From JBLUOA01 sp048060095 (GTDB lineage Bacteria; Pseudomonadota; Alphaproteobacteria; Rhodobacterales; Rhodobacteraceae): a DNA stretch of 64,000 bases. Under the pieces are notes generated by a model, which saw only the letters and a list, made by a program, of their open reading frames with translations, did no database searches and was not told where the DNA came from. Where the stretch lies: assembly GCF_048060095.1 (NCBI RefSeq), contig NZ_JBLUOA010000003.1, positions 1 through 64,000 of the forward strand. The letters run 5' to 3'. Each line of letters opens with the position of its first letter. Position 1 is the first letter of the stretch. Made by a program: the position numbers and the translations under genes. Below, in pieces: positions 7,922 through 16,159 of the stretch.

Positions 7922-10362
7922 CCGGCCTGCCTGACAAAGCCCGCGTCGTCATCATTGGCGGCGGCGTGATCGGCTGTTCTGTTGCCTATCACCTGACGAA
8001 GCTCGGCTGGAAAGACGTTGTTTTGCTGGAACGCAAACAATTGACCTCGGGCACCACATGGCACGCTGCCGGGCTGATCGGGCAGCTTCGCGCATCGTCG
8101 AACATGACGAAACTCGCCCGCTATTCGGCTGAGCTTTATCTGGGTCTGGAGGAAGAAACCGGCGTGGCAACGGGCTTGCGGCAGGTCGGGTCGGTATCCG
8201 TCGCGCTGACGGATGAGCGGCTGGAGGAGCTTTATCGCAACGCCGCCATGGCCCGCGCCTTTGGCGTTCCGGTTGAGGAGCTTTCGCCGTCCGAAGTCAA
8301 AGAACGCTATGATCACATGAACCTTGATGGCGTCACGGGTGGCGTTTGGTTGCCGACCGACGGGCAGGCGGACCCTGCCAATATTGCGCTGGCGCTAGCC
8401 AAGGGCGCCCGGCAGCGCGGCGCGACCATCAAGGAAAAGGCCAAGGTCACAGGGGTTACTCGCGAGGGGCGACGCGTCACTGGCGTTGATTATGAGATGG
8501 GCGGAGAGCCGCAGCAAATCGCCTGCGACATGATCGTGAATTGCGCCGGAATGTGGGGGCGCGAGGTCGGCAAGATGGCCGGCGTCAACGTGCCGCTTCA
8601 TGCCTGCGAACACTTTTACATCGTGACCGAAAACATCACCGGCCTGACCCAACTGCCTGTTTTGCGGGTGCCGGACGAATGCGCCTATTACAAGGAGGAT
8701 GCTGGAAAAATTCTGCTGGGCGCGTTTGAGCCGAACGCAAAACCGTGGGGGATGGATGGCATCCCCGACAGTTTTGAATTTGACCAGTTGCCCGAGGATT
8801 TCGACCATTTCGAGCCGATCCTAGAGGCCGCCTGCGAACGGATGCCGATGCTGGCAGAGGCGGGGATTCACACGTTCTTCAACGGCCCCGAAAGCTTTAC
8901 GCCCGATGACGCCTATCACCTTGGCCTTTCGCCTGAGATGGACAATGTCTGGGTTGCTGCAGGCTTCAACTCCATCGGTATCCAGTCGGCGGGCGGTGCT
9001 GGTATGGCGCTGGCGCAATGGATGGAGGATGGCGAAAAGCCGTTCGACCTGGGCGATGTCGACATCAGCCGGATGCAGCCGTTCCAAGGCAACAAGACCT
9101 ATCTGTTTGAACGCTCCAAGGAAACGCTGGGGCTGCTCTATGCCGATCATTTCCCCTATCTGCAAAAGAAAACCGCCCGTGGCATTCGCCGGACTCCGTT
9201 CCACGATCACCTCTTGGAGCAAGGCGCGGTGATGGGTGAAATCGCCGGGTGGGAACGCGCCAACTGGTTCGCGAAGCCGGGGCAAACGGCGGAATATGAA
9301 TACAGTTGGAAGCGGCAGAACTTTTTTGACAACGTGGCCGACGAACACCGGGCGATCCGCGAAAATGTCGGCATGTATGATATGTCGTCCTTCGGCAAAA
9401 TCCGCGTCGAAGGACCGGACGCCGAGGCGTTTCTGAACTATGTCGGCGGCGGCAATTACGCCGTCCCCGTCGGGAAGATCGTCTATACCCAATTCCTGAA
9501 CTCCCGCGGCGGGATCGAGGCGGACGTGACCGTCACCCGCTTGTCTGAAACCGCGTATCTCGTCGTGACTCCGGCCGCGACACGGCTTGCCGATCAGGCG
9601 TGGATGCAGCGGCATGTTGGCGATTTTCGCGTTGTCATCACTGATGTCACTGCGGGCGAGGGTGTGCTGGCCGTCATGGGGCCGAATGCGCGCGAGCTGT
9701 TGCAGAAGGTCAGCCCGAACGATTTTTCCAACGATGTAAACCCTTTCGGCACCGCGCAGGAGGTTGAGCTTGGCATGGCCCTCGCCCGCGTCCATCGCGT
9801 GACCTATGTGGGGGAGCTTGGGTGGGAGATTTACGTGTCGTCCGACATGGCCGGCCACGCCTTTGAAACCCTGTGGGACGCCGGGCAGGACATGGGGCTG
9901 AAGCTCTGCGGGATGCACATGATGGATTCCTGCCGGATCGAAAAGGGCTTCCGCCATTTCGGCCATGACATCACCGCCGAAGATCACGTGATCGACGCCG
10001 GGTTGGGCTTTGCTGTGAAAACCGACAAGCCTGATTTCATTGGCCGGGAAGCGGTCTTGAAACGCAAGGAAACCGGCCCGAAAAACCGCATGGTGCAGTT
10101 CCGCCTGACCGACCCGGAACCCCTGCTTTATCACAACGAACCTGTGATCCGCGACGGAGAGATTGTGGGCTATCTCAGCTCCGGCAACTACGGCCACACG
10201 CTCGGCGGGGCGATGGGGCTGGGCTATGTTCCGTGCGAGGGCGAGAGTGCTTCGGAGGTGCTGGCCTCGACCTATGAAATCGACGTGATGGGGACGCGGA
10301 TCAAGGCCGAAGCGTCTTTGAAACCGATGTATGATCCGAAGTCGGAGCGGGTGAAGGTTTAG
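7918..10362 (+). CDS. FAD-dependent oxidoreductase with GcvT-like C-terminus (dimethylglycine/sarcosine dehydrogenase family), paralogue 2
   Basis: This second 814-residue enzyme has the same domain order as the gene at 4570. The FAD fold (VVIIGGGVIGCSVAYHL) is followed by GTTWHAAGLIGQLR with the flavinylation His, then a FAO_M linker, then GcvT domains with YVGELGWEIYV and IEKGFRHFGHDI. The latter motif is the common form in dimethylglycine dehydrogenases, whereas paralogue 1 has a divergent GYRAWKGDL there, so the two probably differ in substrate. It is the last gene of a tightly overlapping operon and is followed by a strong terminator at 10386. The substrate is likely an N-methylated glycine or betaine degradation intermediate. 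Confidence 0.88.
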   Translation: MTGLPDKARVVIIGGGVIGCSVAYHLTKLGWKDVVLLERKQLTSGTTWHAAGLIGQLRASSNMTKLARYSAELYLGLEEETGVATGLRQVGSVSVALTDERLEELYRNAAMARAFGVPVEELSPSEVKERYDHMNLDGVTGGVWLPTDGQADPANIALALAKGARQRGATIKEKAKVTGVTREGRRVTGVDYEMGGEPQQIACDMIVNCAGMWGREVGKMAGVNVPLHACEHFYIVTENITGLTQLPVLRVPDECAYYKEDAGKILLGAFEPNAKPWGMDGIPDSFEFDQLPEDFDHFEPILEAACERMPMLAEAGIHTFFNGPESFTPDDAYHLGLSPEMDNVWVAAGFNSIGIQSAGGAGMALAQWMEDGEKPFDLGDVDISRMQPFQGNKTYLFERSKETLGLLYADHFPYLQKKTARGIRRTPFHDHLLEQGAVMGEIAGWERANWFAKPGQTAEYEYSWKRQNFFDNVADEHRAIRENVGMYDMSSFGKIRVEGPDAEAFLNYVGGGNYAVPVGKIVYTQFLNSRGGIEADVTVTRLSETAYLVVTPAATRLADQAWMQRHVGDFRVVITDVTAGEGVLAVMGPNARELLQKVSPNDFSNDVNPFGTAQEVELGMALARVHRVTYVGELGWEIYVSSDMAGHAFETLWDAGQDMGLKLCGMHMMDSCRIEKGFRHFGHDITAEDHVIDAGLGFAVKTDKPDFIGREAVLKRKETGPKNRMVQFRLTDPEPLLYHNEPVIRDGEIVGYLSSGNYGHTLGGAMGLGYVPCEGESASEVLASTYEIDVMGTRIKAEASLKPMYDPKSERVKV

Positions 10363-10385
10363 CTCTCACGCCTCATCTGTTTCCC

Positions 10386-10415
10386 AAAGACCCCGGCCTC
10401 GGTTGGGGTCTTTTT
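10386..10415. terminator. Bidirectional-looking intrinsic terminator
   Basis: AAAGACCCC and GGGGTCTTT form a 9-bp stem around an 11-base loop and are followed by T5 on the + strand, with A-rich sequence on the other side. It separates the convergent dehydrogenase operon (ends 10362) and the minus-strand gene ending at 10425, and probably serves both. Confidence 0.85.
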
Positions 10416-10424
10416 GCGCGGACC

Positions 10425-11276
10425 CTAGTCGGGCTTGGAGTCGTAGGCGAGGTTTATCAGCGCGGCGGGGTCGTTCTCTCCCAAACCTGCTTTGATGGCG
10501 GCGTCGCCCGTCGCCTCAAACGCATCGAGCATCGGTGATGTCAGGCCGAAGGAGTCGACGACGCGCTTGAAGACATCGGTGTCCTTCAGCGCGGCGTTGA
10601 TGGTGAAGCCAATCTCATCATCTTTGCCCAGAACCTTGTCGATCCGGTCCGCAACCATCGGCAATCCGGCAGGCCCGCCGCAGACGATGCGCAACACGGT
10701 TTCAAGGGGCAGGCCCGCCTTTCGGGCGAGCGGCATGAAATCCGCGAGGCCGTTGAAATAAGCCTGAATCATTCCGTTATTGATGACCTTCATCGCCAGC
10801 CCCGCCCCAAGTGGGCCAACATGGAAAATACGCCCAGAGATCGCAGAAAGGCAGACTTCGGCCCGTGCGGCGGCGTCTTGGTCGCCACCAATGAAGATGC
10901 CGCATTTGCAAGCCATCACCAGCTCCGGCCCGCCGGAAATCGGCGCGTCAACGGCGGTGGCCCCCAACGCTTTGATCTGATCAATGCGGGAGATGAGGAC
11001 GTCGGGCACAACGGTGCTGGTTTCGATGATCTGTTTGCCCGCCAGATCGAGGGATAATAGCGCGTCGAGAACGGCAGAGACTGCCGCATCATCGAAAAGG
11101 CTGAGGATAAGCGTGTCACTGTTCGCGACCAACGTCTCCAGATCCGCGGCACTTTTCACGCCATCAACAGCCCGGCCACTACGAGTCCAGCCAAGAACCG
11201 ACCGCCCCTCCGTCGCCATCCGCCGTGCGATGGCGCTGCCCATACGGCCAAGCCCGATTACGCCAATCCGATCCAT
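10425..11276 (-). CDS. NAD(P)-dependent oxidoreductase, 3-hydroxyisobutyrate dehydrogenase family
   Basis: This protein has about 283 residues. The Rossmann motif IGVIGLGRMGSAIARRM is at the N-terminus, and the beta-hydroxyacid dehydrogenase signature DAPISGGPELVMA is near residue 115. The helical C-terminal domain contains the catalytic-lysine region GLAMKVINNGMIQ and ALKDTDVFKRV. ATG at 11276 is preferred over the in-frame GTG at 11282 because AGGAA is seven bases upstream of it. Members reduce or oxidise small beta-hydroxyacids such as 3-hydroxyisobutyrate, tartronate semialdehyde or succinic semialdehyde. The substrate is not decidable here. It lies downstream of the PhnM-like gene on the same strand, with a 106-bp gap. 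Confidence 0.85.
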   Translation of the reverse strand: MDRIGVIGLGRMGSAIARRMATEGRSVLGWTRSGRAVDGVKSAADLETLVANSDTLILSLFDDAAVSAVLDALLSLDLAGKQIIETSTVVPDVLISRIDQIKALGATAVDAPISGGPELVMACKCGIFIGGDQDAAARAEVCLSAISGRIFHVGPLGAGLAMKVINNGMIQAYFNGLADFMPLARKAGLPLETVLRIVCGGPAGLPMVADRIDKVLGKDDEIGFTINAALKDTDVFKRVVDSFGLTSPMLDAFEATGDAAIKAGLGENDPAALINLAYDSKPD

Positions 11277-11382
11277 CAACACGTTCCTTCGGAGTTTCAG
11301 AAGCCAACAAGTCTACGACAAAAGTGACGGGTCAGATACTACTGATTGGCTGGACTGTAATATCCGCCTGAAGAACATTATT

Positions 11383-12519
11383 TCAACCGCCGAGATTGAT
11401 CACCCGACCGCCGATCATTGTGTGAGTCAATCGCCAGTCATCCGAACAATCCACCACGACAATATCGGCCCTGCGGCTTGGTGAGATCTGCCCCCGGTCG
11501 GTGAGGCCCATTGCGGCGGCGGGGTTTCCAGCGATGAGGGTCCATGCGTCGGAGAGGGGGAGGACGCCGCGTTGCGTCAGGCGCTCGGCGGCGTGGAACA
11601 GGCTCGGGTAGTAATAGTCGGAGGCGAGCACGGTGCAGAGGCCGTCGCGGATCGCGTCTTCGGCGGACAGATTGCCTTTGTGGCTGCGCCTGCGGAGGGT
11701 GTTCGGGGCGCCCATGACAACGTGTTCGCCCTTGGCAACCGCGTCGGTCGCGACCTCGGACGACAGGGGAAACTCGCTCACCCGCATCCCGAGGGCGCGA
11801 TGTGCCTCTCGGTCGCTGACTGTGCTTTCGTCATGGGCCAGCATGATCGCGCCGTGGCTTTGGGCTAGGGCTGCGACCTCTTCGATCTTTGCCGGAACGT
11901 CGGGTGCGCGGGCCGCTGCCAACTCTGCCGCAGCGACATAATCGCTGAGCGAAACGCCAGCCCGGCGCGCCCATCTGTCGAGCGTTGCTTGCCCGCCCGC
12001 CCGCAGCGTATCAAGCGTTTCCGTCGCGTGATCGTTGAACGCAATCGACGGGGTCGGCCCGTGGGAAAGCCAGCCCGCGAGGTCGTCGATGGTGTCGTGG
12101 GCGAAGGTTTCCCACCGCAGTTGGACATGGTGATTGGCGATCAGGCGGGGGCGAAGGGCGCGGATACCCTCCATAAACTGCCGGGCGGCGGGCAGGCCGC
12201 GCGCACCGGGTTCCCACGACACCGAAAGGCCGTGGAACGCGGTGGTGATGCCATTCATAACAAGCTGCTTGTCGACCGATCCCATCGCGATGCGAAAGTC
12301 CATCTCGACGCCTGGACGGGGATGGAGTTCAACCTCAAACGCGTCGCCATGAACATCGACGATGCCGGGCAGCACGTGGCGCCCGCGACAGTCGATGCGC
12401 GTTGCATTTTGCGGCGCGGTGCCGACGATCAGGCCATCCGCGATGTGAACATCCGCGACGCCCAAACCGCCATCCGGGGTCAATACCGTGCCGCCGATCA
12501 GGCTTATTGCGTCGGTCAT
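11383..12519 (-). CDS. phnM: PhnM-like amidohydrolase (alpha-D-ribose 1-methylphosphonate 5-triphosphate diphosphatase family)
   Basis: This 378-residue amidohydrolase aligns with PhnM by eye. LPGIVDVHGDAFE carries the first metal histidine region. LAHDESTVSDREAH lies near residues 230-243, and the PhnM-type block HVVMGAPNTLRRRSHKGN is followed by VLASDYYYPSL and a C-terminal RADIVVVD strand. True PhnM releases pyrophosphate from ribosyl methylphosphonate triphosphate in the C-P lyase pathway. None of phnG-L is in this window, so either the rest of the pathway is elsewhere or this is a stand-alone phosphonate/nucleotide amidohydrolase. It starts 18 bases after the RluA stop, suggesting co-transcription. 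Confidence 0.82.
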   Translation of the reverse strand: MTDAISLIGGTVLTPDGGLGVADVHIADGLIVGTAPQNATRIDCRGRHVLPGIVDVHGDAFEVELHPRPGVEMDFRIAMGSVDKQLVMNGITTAFHGLSVSWEPGARGLPAARQFMEGIRALRPRLIANHHVQLRWETFAHDTIDDLAGWLSHGPTPSIAFNDHATETLDTLRAGGQATLDRWARRAGVSLSDYVAAAELAAARAPDVPAKIEEVAALAQSHGAIMLAHDESTVSDREAHRALGMRVSEFPLSSEVATDAVAKGEHVVMGAPNTLRRRSHKGNLSAEDAIRDGLCTVLASDYYYPSLFHAAERLTQRGVLPLSDAWTLIAGNPAAAMGLTDRGQISPSRRADIVVVDCSDDWRLTHTMIGGRVINLGG

Positions 12520-12537
12520 GTCACGCCCCTCCCATAT

Positions 12538-13185
12538 TCAAAACGGACATTTCGCAGAGAACCGCATTCCCCTGCCGCCATCTGGGTGGCGCAGGCTAAG
12601 GCTTTCGGCGTGGAGCATTAGGCGCGGGGCGTTGCGGGCCTCTCCGCTTGAGTAGAACGGGTCGCCAAGGATCGGGTGGCCGATTTCCTTCATATGCACA
12701 CGAAGTTGATGGCTCCGCCCCGTCTGGGGGTATAGCCTTATGCGTGTCGCACCCTCCTCATGCCGCACGACACGCCAGTCGGTGACAGCAGGTTTGCCAT
12801 TTTCGTGATCCACATGCTGAAGCGGCCGATTGGGCCAATCGACGATCAGGGGCAGATCAACGGTGCCGGTTTTCTCGGTCACATGGCCCCAGACGTGGGC
12901 GACGTAAACCTTCTTCATTTGCCGCTTTTCAAATTGCAGCCCAAGATGCCGTTGGGCTGCGGGTGTCATCGCAAAGACCATAACGCCGGATGTGTCACGA
13001 TCCAGCCGATGGACCAGAAGCGCTTCGGGGAACGCGGCCTGAACGCGGGCGATCAGGCAATCGGCCAGATGCGGACCCTTTCCGGGCACCGACAGCAACC
13101 CCGCCGGTTTGTTCACCAGCAAAAGCTCATGATCGTCGTGGATGATATCCAGCGGATCGGTTGGGGGATCATACTCTGCGCTCAT
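12538..13185 (-). CDS. rluA: RluA-family rRNA/tRNA pseudouridine synthase
   Basis: This protein has about 215 residues. It carries the catalytic HRLDRDTSGVMVFA motif with the nucleophilic aspartate, the substrate-recognition stretch VNKPAGLLSVPGKG, and the C-terminal GRSHQLRVHM plus GHPILGDPFY. Homology is closest to E. coli RluA (dual specificity for 23S rRNA U746 and tRNA U32), including DLPLIVDWPNRPLQ. No S4 domain is present, as expected for RluA rather than RluC/D. ATG at 13185 matches the RluA N-terminus (SAEYDPPTDPLDII); an in-frame ATG at 13239 would add 18 residues. Confidence 0.88.
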   Translation of the reverse strand: MSAEYDPPTDPLDIIHDDHELLLVNKPAGLLSVPGKGPHLADCLIARVQAAFPEALLVHRLDRDTSGVMVFAMTPAAQRHLGLQFEKRQMKKVYVAHVWGHVTEKTGTVDLPLIVDWPNRPLQHVDHENGKPAVTDWRVVRHEEGATRIRLYPQTGRSHQLRVHMKEIGHPILGDPFYSSGEARNAPRLMLHAESLSLRHPDGGRGMRFSAKCPF

Positions 13186-13302
13186 CCCGTGGCGGGTAAC
13201 ACGCGCGAGGGGCAAAGGGGAAGGGGCGGACGGGATCACCTTTTCACGCGGGCTTTTCGATTTCTGGTAGAGTGGGAGAACCCCAATCGAACAGAGGGCG
13301 GC

Positions 13303-13815
13303 ATGATCAAGACGGAGCGGCTTTTGCTACGCCGGGCGCGGATGGATGATCTGGAGGATCTGCACCGGATTTTCTCCGACCCTCGCGCCATGCGCTATTG
13401 GGATTGCCTGCCGTATGCGGACATCGCGCAGACCGAGCACCTGTTGGCGGCCATCGTCGCGGCCTCACCCCCTGCAAGCGATGATTTCGTGATTGAGCAT
13501 GAGGGTCAGGCCATCGGCAAGGCAGGCTGCTGGCGCTCGGGAGAGATCGGTTTCATCCTGCACCCCGATCATTGGGGCAAGGGCTTGGCGCAGGAAGCGT
13601 TGAGCGTGGTCATACCCCATGCCTTTGAAAACCTGCCAATTGACCGGTTGGAGGCGGATGTCGATCCAAGGAACAGCGCGTCGCTTATGCTGCTTTCGCG
13701 GTTTGGGTTTCGCGAAGTGGGGCGTGCCAGCCGAACCTTTCTTGTTGGGGAGGAATGGTGCGACAGTGTCTATCTTGAATTACCGCGAACGCGGTTCTTG
13801 CAGACGCTCACCTGA
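13303..13815 (+). CDS. GNAT-family N-acetyltransferase (RimJ/RimL type)
   Basis: This is a 170-residue Acetyltransf_3-type protein. It begins MIKTERLLLRRARMDDLEDL, as RimJ/RimL-like enzymes do. The acetyl-CoA-binding segment is HPDHWGKGLAQEALSVV near residues 88-104, and the terminal RNSASLMLLSRFGFREVG is typical. The ATG at 13303 follows a GAGGGCG site; a longer open frame upstream is antisense to rluA and is not real. The acceptor (ribosomal protein, amino acid or antibiotic) is unknown. It is followed by a terminator. Confidence 0.86.
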   Translation: MIKTERLLLRRARMDDLEDLHRIFSDPRAMRYWDCLPYADIAQTEHLLAAIVAASPPASDDFVIEHEGQAIGKAGCWRSGEIGFILHPDHWGKGLAQEALSVVIPHAFENLPIDRLEADVDPRNSASLMLLSRFGFREVGRASRTFLVGEEWCDSVYLELPRTRFLQTLT

Positions 13816-13821
13816 CAAAAA

Positions 13822-13845
13822 ACGGCGCCCGAAGCGCCGCTTTTC
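13822..13845 (+). terminator. Intrinsic terminator after the GNAT gene
   Basis: CGGCGC and GCGCCG pair around CCGAA and are followed by CTTTTCT on the + strand; the stem is preceded by a run of six A, so it may also stop minus-strand transcription from the aldehyde dehydrogenase gene. Confidence 0.75.
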
Positions 13846-13868
13846 TGGTCTTGATCCGAGTGGGGCGT

Positions 13869-15305
13869 TCAGTCCTCCCAGCCACTCACGGCTTTAACCT
13901 CAAGGAAATCCTCAAGCCCGAATGCGCCGCCTTCGCGGCCATTGCCGGATTGCTTGTAACCGCCGAACGGGGAGCCCTGGCCGAAGCCCTGACCGTTGGT
14001 TTCCACCATGCCGGAGCGTAGCTTGCGCGCGACGCGGCGACGTTTTTCAACGTCAGAGGTCTGGACGTAGTTCGTCAGGCCATATTCGGTGTCGTTGGCG
14101 ATTTCGATGGCGTGCGCCTCATCCTCAAACGGCATGATCGACAGGACGGGGCCAAAGATTTCTTCGCGGTAGATCGTCATGTCGGGGGTCACGTCGCTGA
14201 ACACGGTCGGGCGGACGTAATAACCCCGGTTCAGGCCATCGGGCCGACCCGTGCCGCCGGATAGCAGCGTCGCGCCTTCCTCGATGCCCTTTTCGATCAG
14301 GCCTTGAATCTTGTCGAACTGCGCCTCTGACACGACCGGGCCGATATGGCGGCCTTCCTCGGATGCGGGGCCGACGGTGGTGGCATCCGCGGCGGCCTTG
14401 GCCTGTTCTACCGCTTCGGCATAGCGGGATTTTTCGACCAGCATCCGGGTCGGGGCGTTGCACGACTGCCCGGTGTTGCGGAAGCAACGGACAACACCGC
14501 TGGTCACGGCCTTTTCGTCGGCATCGGCAAAGATAATGTTCGCGCCTTTGCCGCCAAGCTCCAAGCTGACGCGTTTCAACGTGTCGGCCGCGGATTTGGA
14601 GATCAGCTTGCCCGCGCGGGACGAGCCTGTGAAGCTGACCATATCCACATCAGGGTGTGCGGTCAGTTGGCTGCCGACGCCGGGACCGTCGCCGTTGACG
14701 AGGTTGAAAACCCCCTTGGGGAAGCCCGCCTGATCGACGAATTCGGCAAACAGAAGGCCAGATAGCGGCGCGATTTCAGACGGTTTCAGGATCATCGTGC
14801 AGCCCGTCGCCAGCGCCGGAATCGCCTTTAGCACAATCTGGTTCATCGGCCAGTTCCACGGCGTAATCAGGGCGGCGACGCCGATGGGTTCATAAAGAAC
14901 CCGCTCTTTCGGGGCTTGAGGCCCGAGGGGACGTTCGAATTTGAAGTCCTTCAGCGCATTCAGGAACCCTTCAAGGTGCCAACTGCCCGCGCCGATCTGC
15001 TGTAGCTTGGCAAGCTTTTGCGGCGCGCCCATCTCAAGGCTGATCGCCTGGGCCATTTCCTCGGCCCGATCATTGTAGATTTTCAGCAGCTTTTCCAGAA
15101 GCGCCATGCGGTCCGCAAGCGGGGTCTGAGACCAGCCTTCAAACGCGGCACGGGCAGCCGCGACGGCCTTATCCGTATCCGCCTGACCGCCAAGCGAGAT
15201 CGTCGCGCACACCTCTTCGTTCGAGGGGTTGATGACGTCAAAATCATTTGCGGTTTCGGGCGCGACCCACTGGCCGTCGATGTAGAAGTTCTTTGCGTTG
15301 TCCAT
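13869..15305 (-). CDS. NAD(P)-dependent aldehyde dehydrogenase
   Basis: This 478-residue ALDH superfamily enzyme is complete. TPWNWPMNQI forms the active-site entry with Asn and KPSEIAPLS binds cofactor. SFTGSSRAGK is the Rossmann turn, LELGGKGANI carries the general base Glu, and NTGQSCNAPTRM the catalytic Cys. EEIFGPV and SPFGGYKQSGNGREGG close the fold. The start is backed by AAGGAGAGCCGAT upstream of the ATG. This subtype is often annotated as a broad-specificity aldehyde dehydrogenase in Rhodobacteraceae. The gene is monocistronic with no neighbour that would define the substrate. Confidence 0.92.
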   Translation of the reverse strand: MDNAKNFYIDGQWVAPETANDFDVINPSNEEVCATISLGGQADTDKAVAAARAAFEGWSQTPLADRMALLEKLLKIYNDRAEEMAQAISLEMGAPQKLAKLQQIGAGSWHLEGFLNALKDFKFERPLGPQAPKERVLYEPIGVAALITPWNWPMNQIVLKAIPALATGCTMILKPSEIAPLSGLLFAEFVDQAGFPKGVFNLVNGDGPGVGSQLTAHPDVDMVSFTGSSRAGKLISKSAADTLKRVSLELGGKGANIIFADADEKAVTSGVVRCFRNTGQSCNAPTRMLVEKSRYAEAVEQAKAAADATTVGPASEEGRHIGPVVSEAQFDKIQGLIEKGIEEGATLLSGGTGRPDGLNRGYYVRPTVFSDVTPDMTIYREEIFGPVLSIMPFEDEAHAIEIANDTEYGLTNYVQTSDVEKRRRVARKLRSGMVETNGQGFGQGSPFGGYKQSGNGREGGAFGLEDFLEVKAVSGWED

Positions 15306-15451
15306 ATCGGCTCTCCTTCCGAATTTCGCGACACCCTGTCACTGTGACGCGGGGACTGCAAGCGCTCTGGAAACGCCGGGGCGGCGCACTTATAGTCTTT
15401 GATGAAACCGCCAGACTGCCTGAAGCGGTAAGACAGAAGAGGACGAAACCA

Positions 15452-16099
15452 ATGGGCTTGCGCATTAACGACACCGTACCTGACTTCAAGGCGGACACGA
15501 GCCAGGGACCGATCAGCTTTCACGACTGGATCGGCGATAGCTGGGCGATCCTGTTTTCGCATCCGAAAGATTTCACGCCGGTCTGCACGACCGAGTTCAG
15601 CGCCGTCGCCAAGCTGGCGGATGAATGGGAAAAACGCGGCACCAAGGTGATCGGTGTATCAGTCGATGGTGTCGACGATCACAAGAAATGGATCGGCGAC
15701 ATCGAAAGCTATGGCGGGGCCAGCGTTGGCTTCCCGATCATCGCCGATGACGGGCTTGAGGTCGCAAAAGCCTTCGACATGCTACCCGCCGAAGCCTACC
15801 TGCCCGACGGGCGCACCCCCGCCGACAGCGCCACTGTGCGGTCGGTTTTCATTATCGGGCCGGACAAGCAGTTGAAACTGTCGATGACCTATCCGATGAC
15901 CATCGGGCGCAACTTTGGCGAGATTCTCCGCGCGCTCGACGCCTTGCAAACCAGCACGGAGAAGGGCATCGCCACACCCGCCGACTGGACCGTCGGTCAA
16001 GACGTTATTATCCCGCCGGCTGTCTCGAACGAAGACGCCAAGGCGAAATTCGGCGACTATGACGCCGTGCTGCCCTATCTGCGCAAGACGAAGATCTAA
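15452..16099 (+). CDS. 1-Cys peroxiredoxin (Prx6/AhpC-TSA family)
   Basis: The protein has 215 residues. The peroxidatic cysteine is in HPKDFTPVCTTE (Cys45), and the 1-Cys Prx C-terminal domain contains MTYPMTIGRNFGEILRALD and ends VLPYLRKTKI. The Thr-Cys catalytic triad also includes an Arg in SATVRSVF. No second conserved Cys is seen in the resolving position, as expected for the Prx6 class. The ATG at 15452 is preceded by AGAAGAGGAC. The family reduces hydrogen and organic peroxides. It sits next to OxyR and catalase, which points to a peroxide-stress group. Confidence 0.9.
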   Translation: MGLRINDTVPDFKADTSQGPISFHDWIGDSWAILFSHPKDFTPVCTTEFSAVAKLADEWEKRGTKVIGVSVDGVDDHKKWIGDIESYGGASVGFPIIADDGLEVAKAFDMLPAEAYLPDGRTPADSATVRSVFIIGPDKQLKLSMTYPMTIGRNFGEILRALDALQTSTEKGIATPADWTVGQDVIIPPAVSNEDAKAKFGDYDAVLPYLRKTKI

Positions 16100-16125
16100 G
16101 CGGATCGACGGATTTGAAATGGAAG

Positions 16126-16152
16126 GTCCCGGAAGATATCCGGGGCTTTTTT
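16126..16152 (+). terminator. Intrinsic terminator after the peroxiredoxin gene
   Basis: CCCGGA (16128-16133) and TCCGGG (16139-16144) enclose AGATA and are followed by GCTTTTTT on the + strand. The oxyR stop codon lies just beyond at 16160. Confidence 0.85.
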
Positions 16153-16159
16153 ACGCCCG

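Noticed and set aside
8821..10197. Long minus-strand frame opposite the second FAD oxidoreductase
   Set aside because: Mirror of a conserved coding region with valine/histidine-rich product and no start support.
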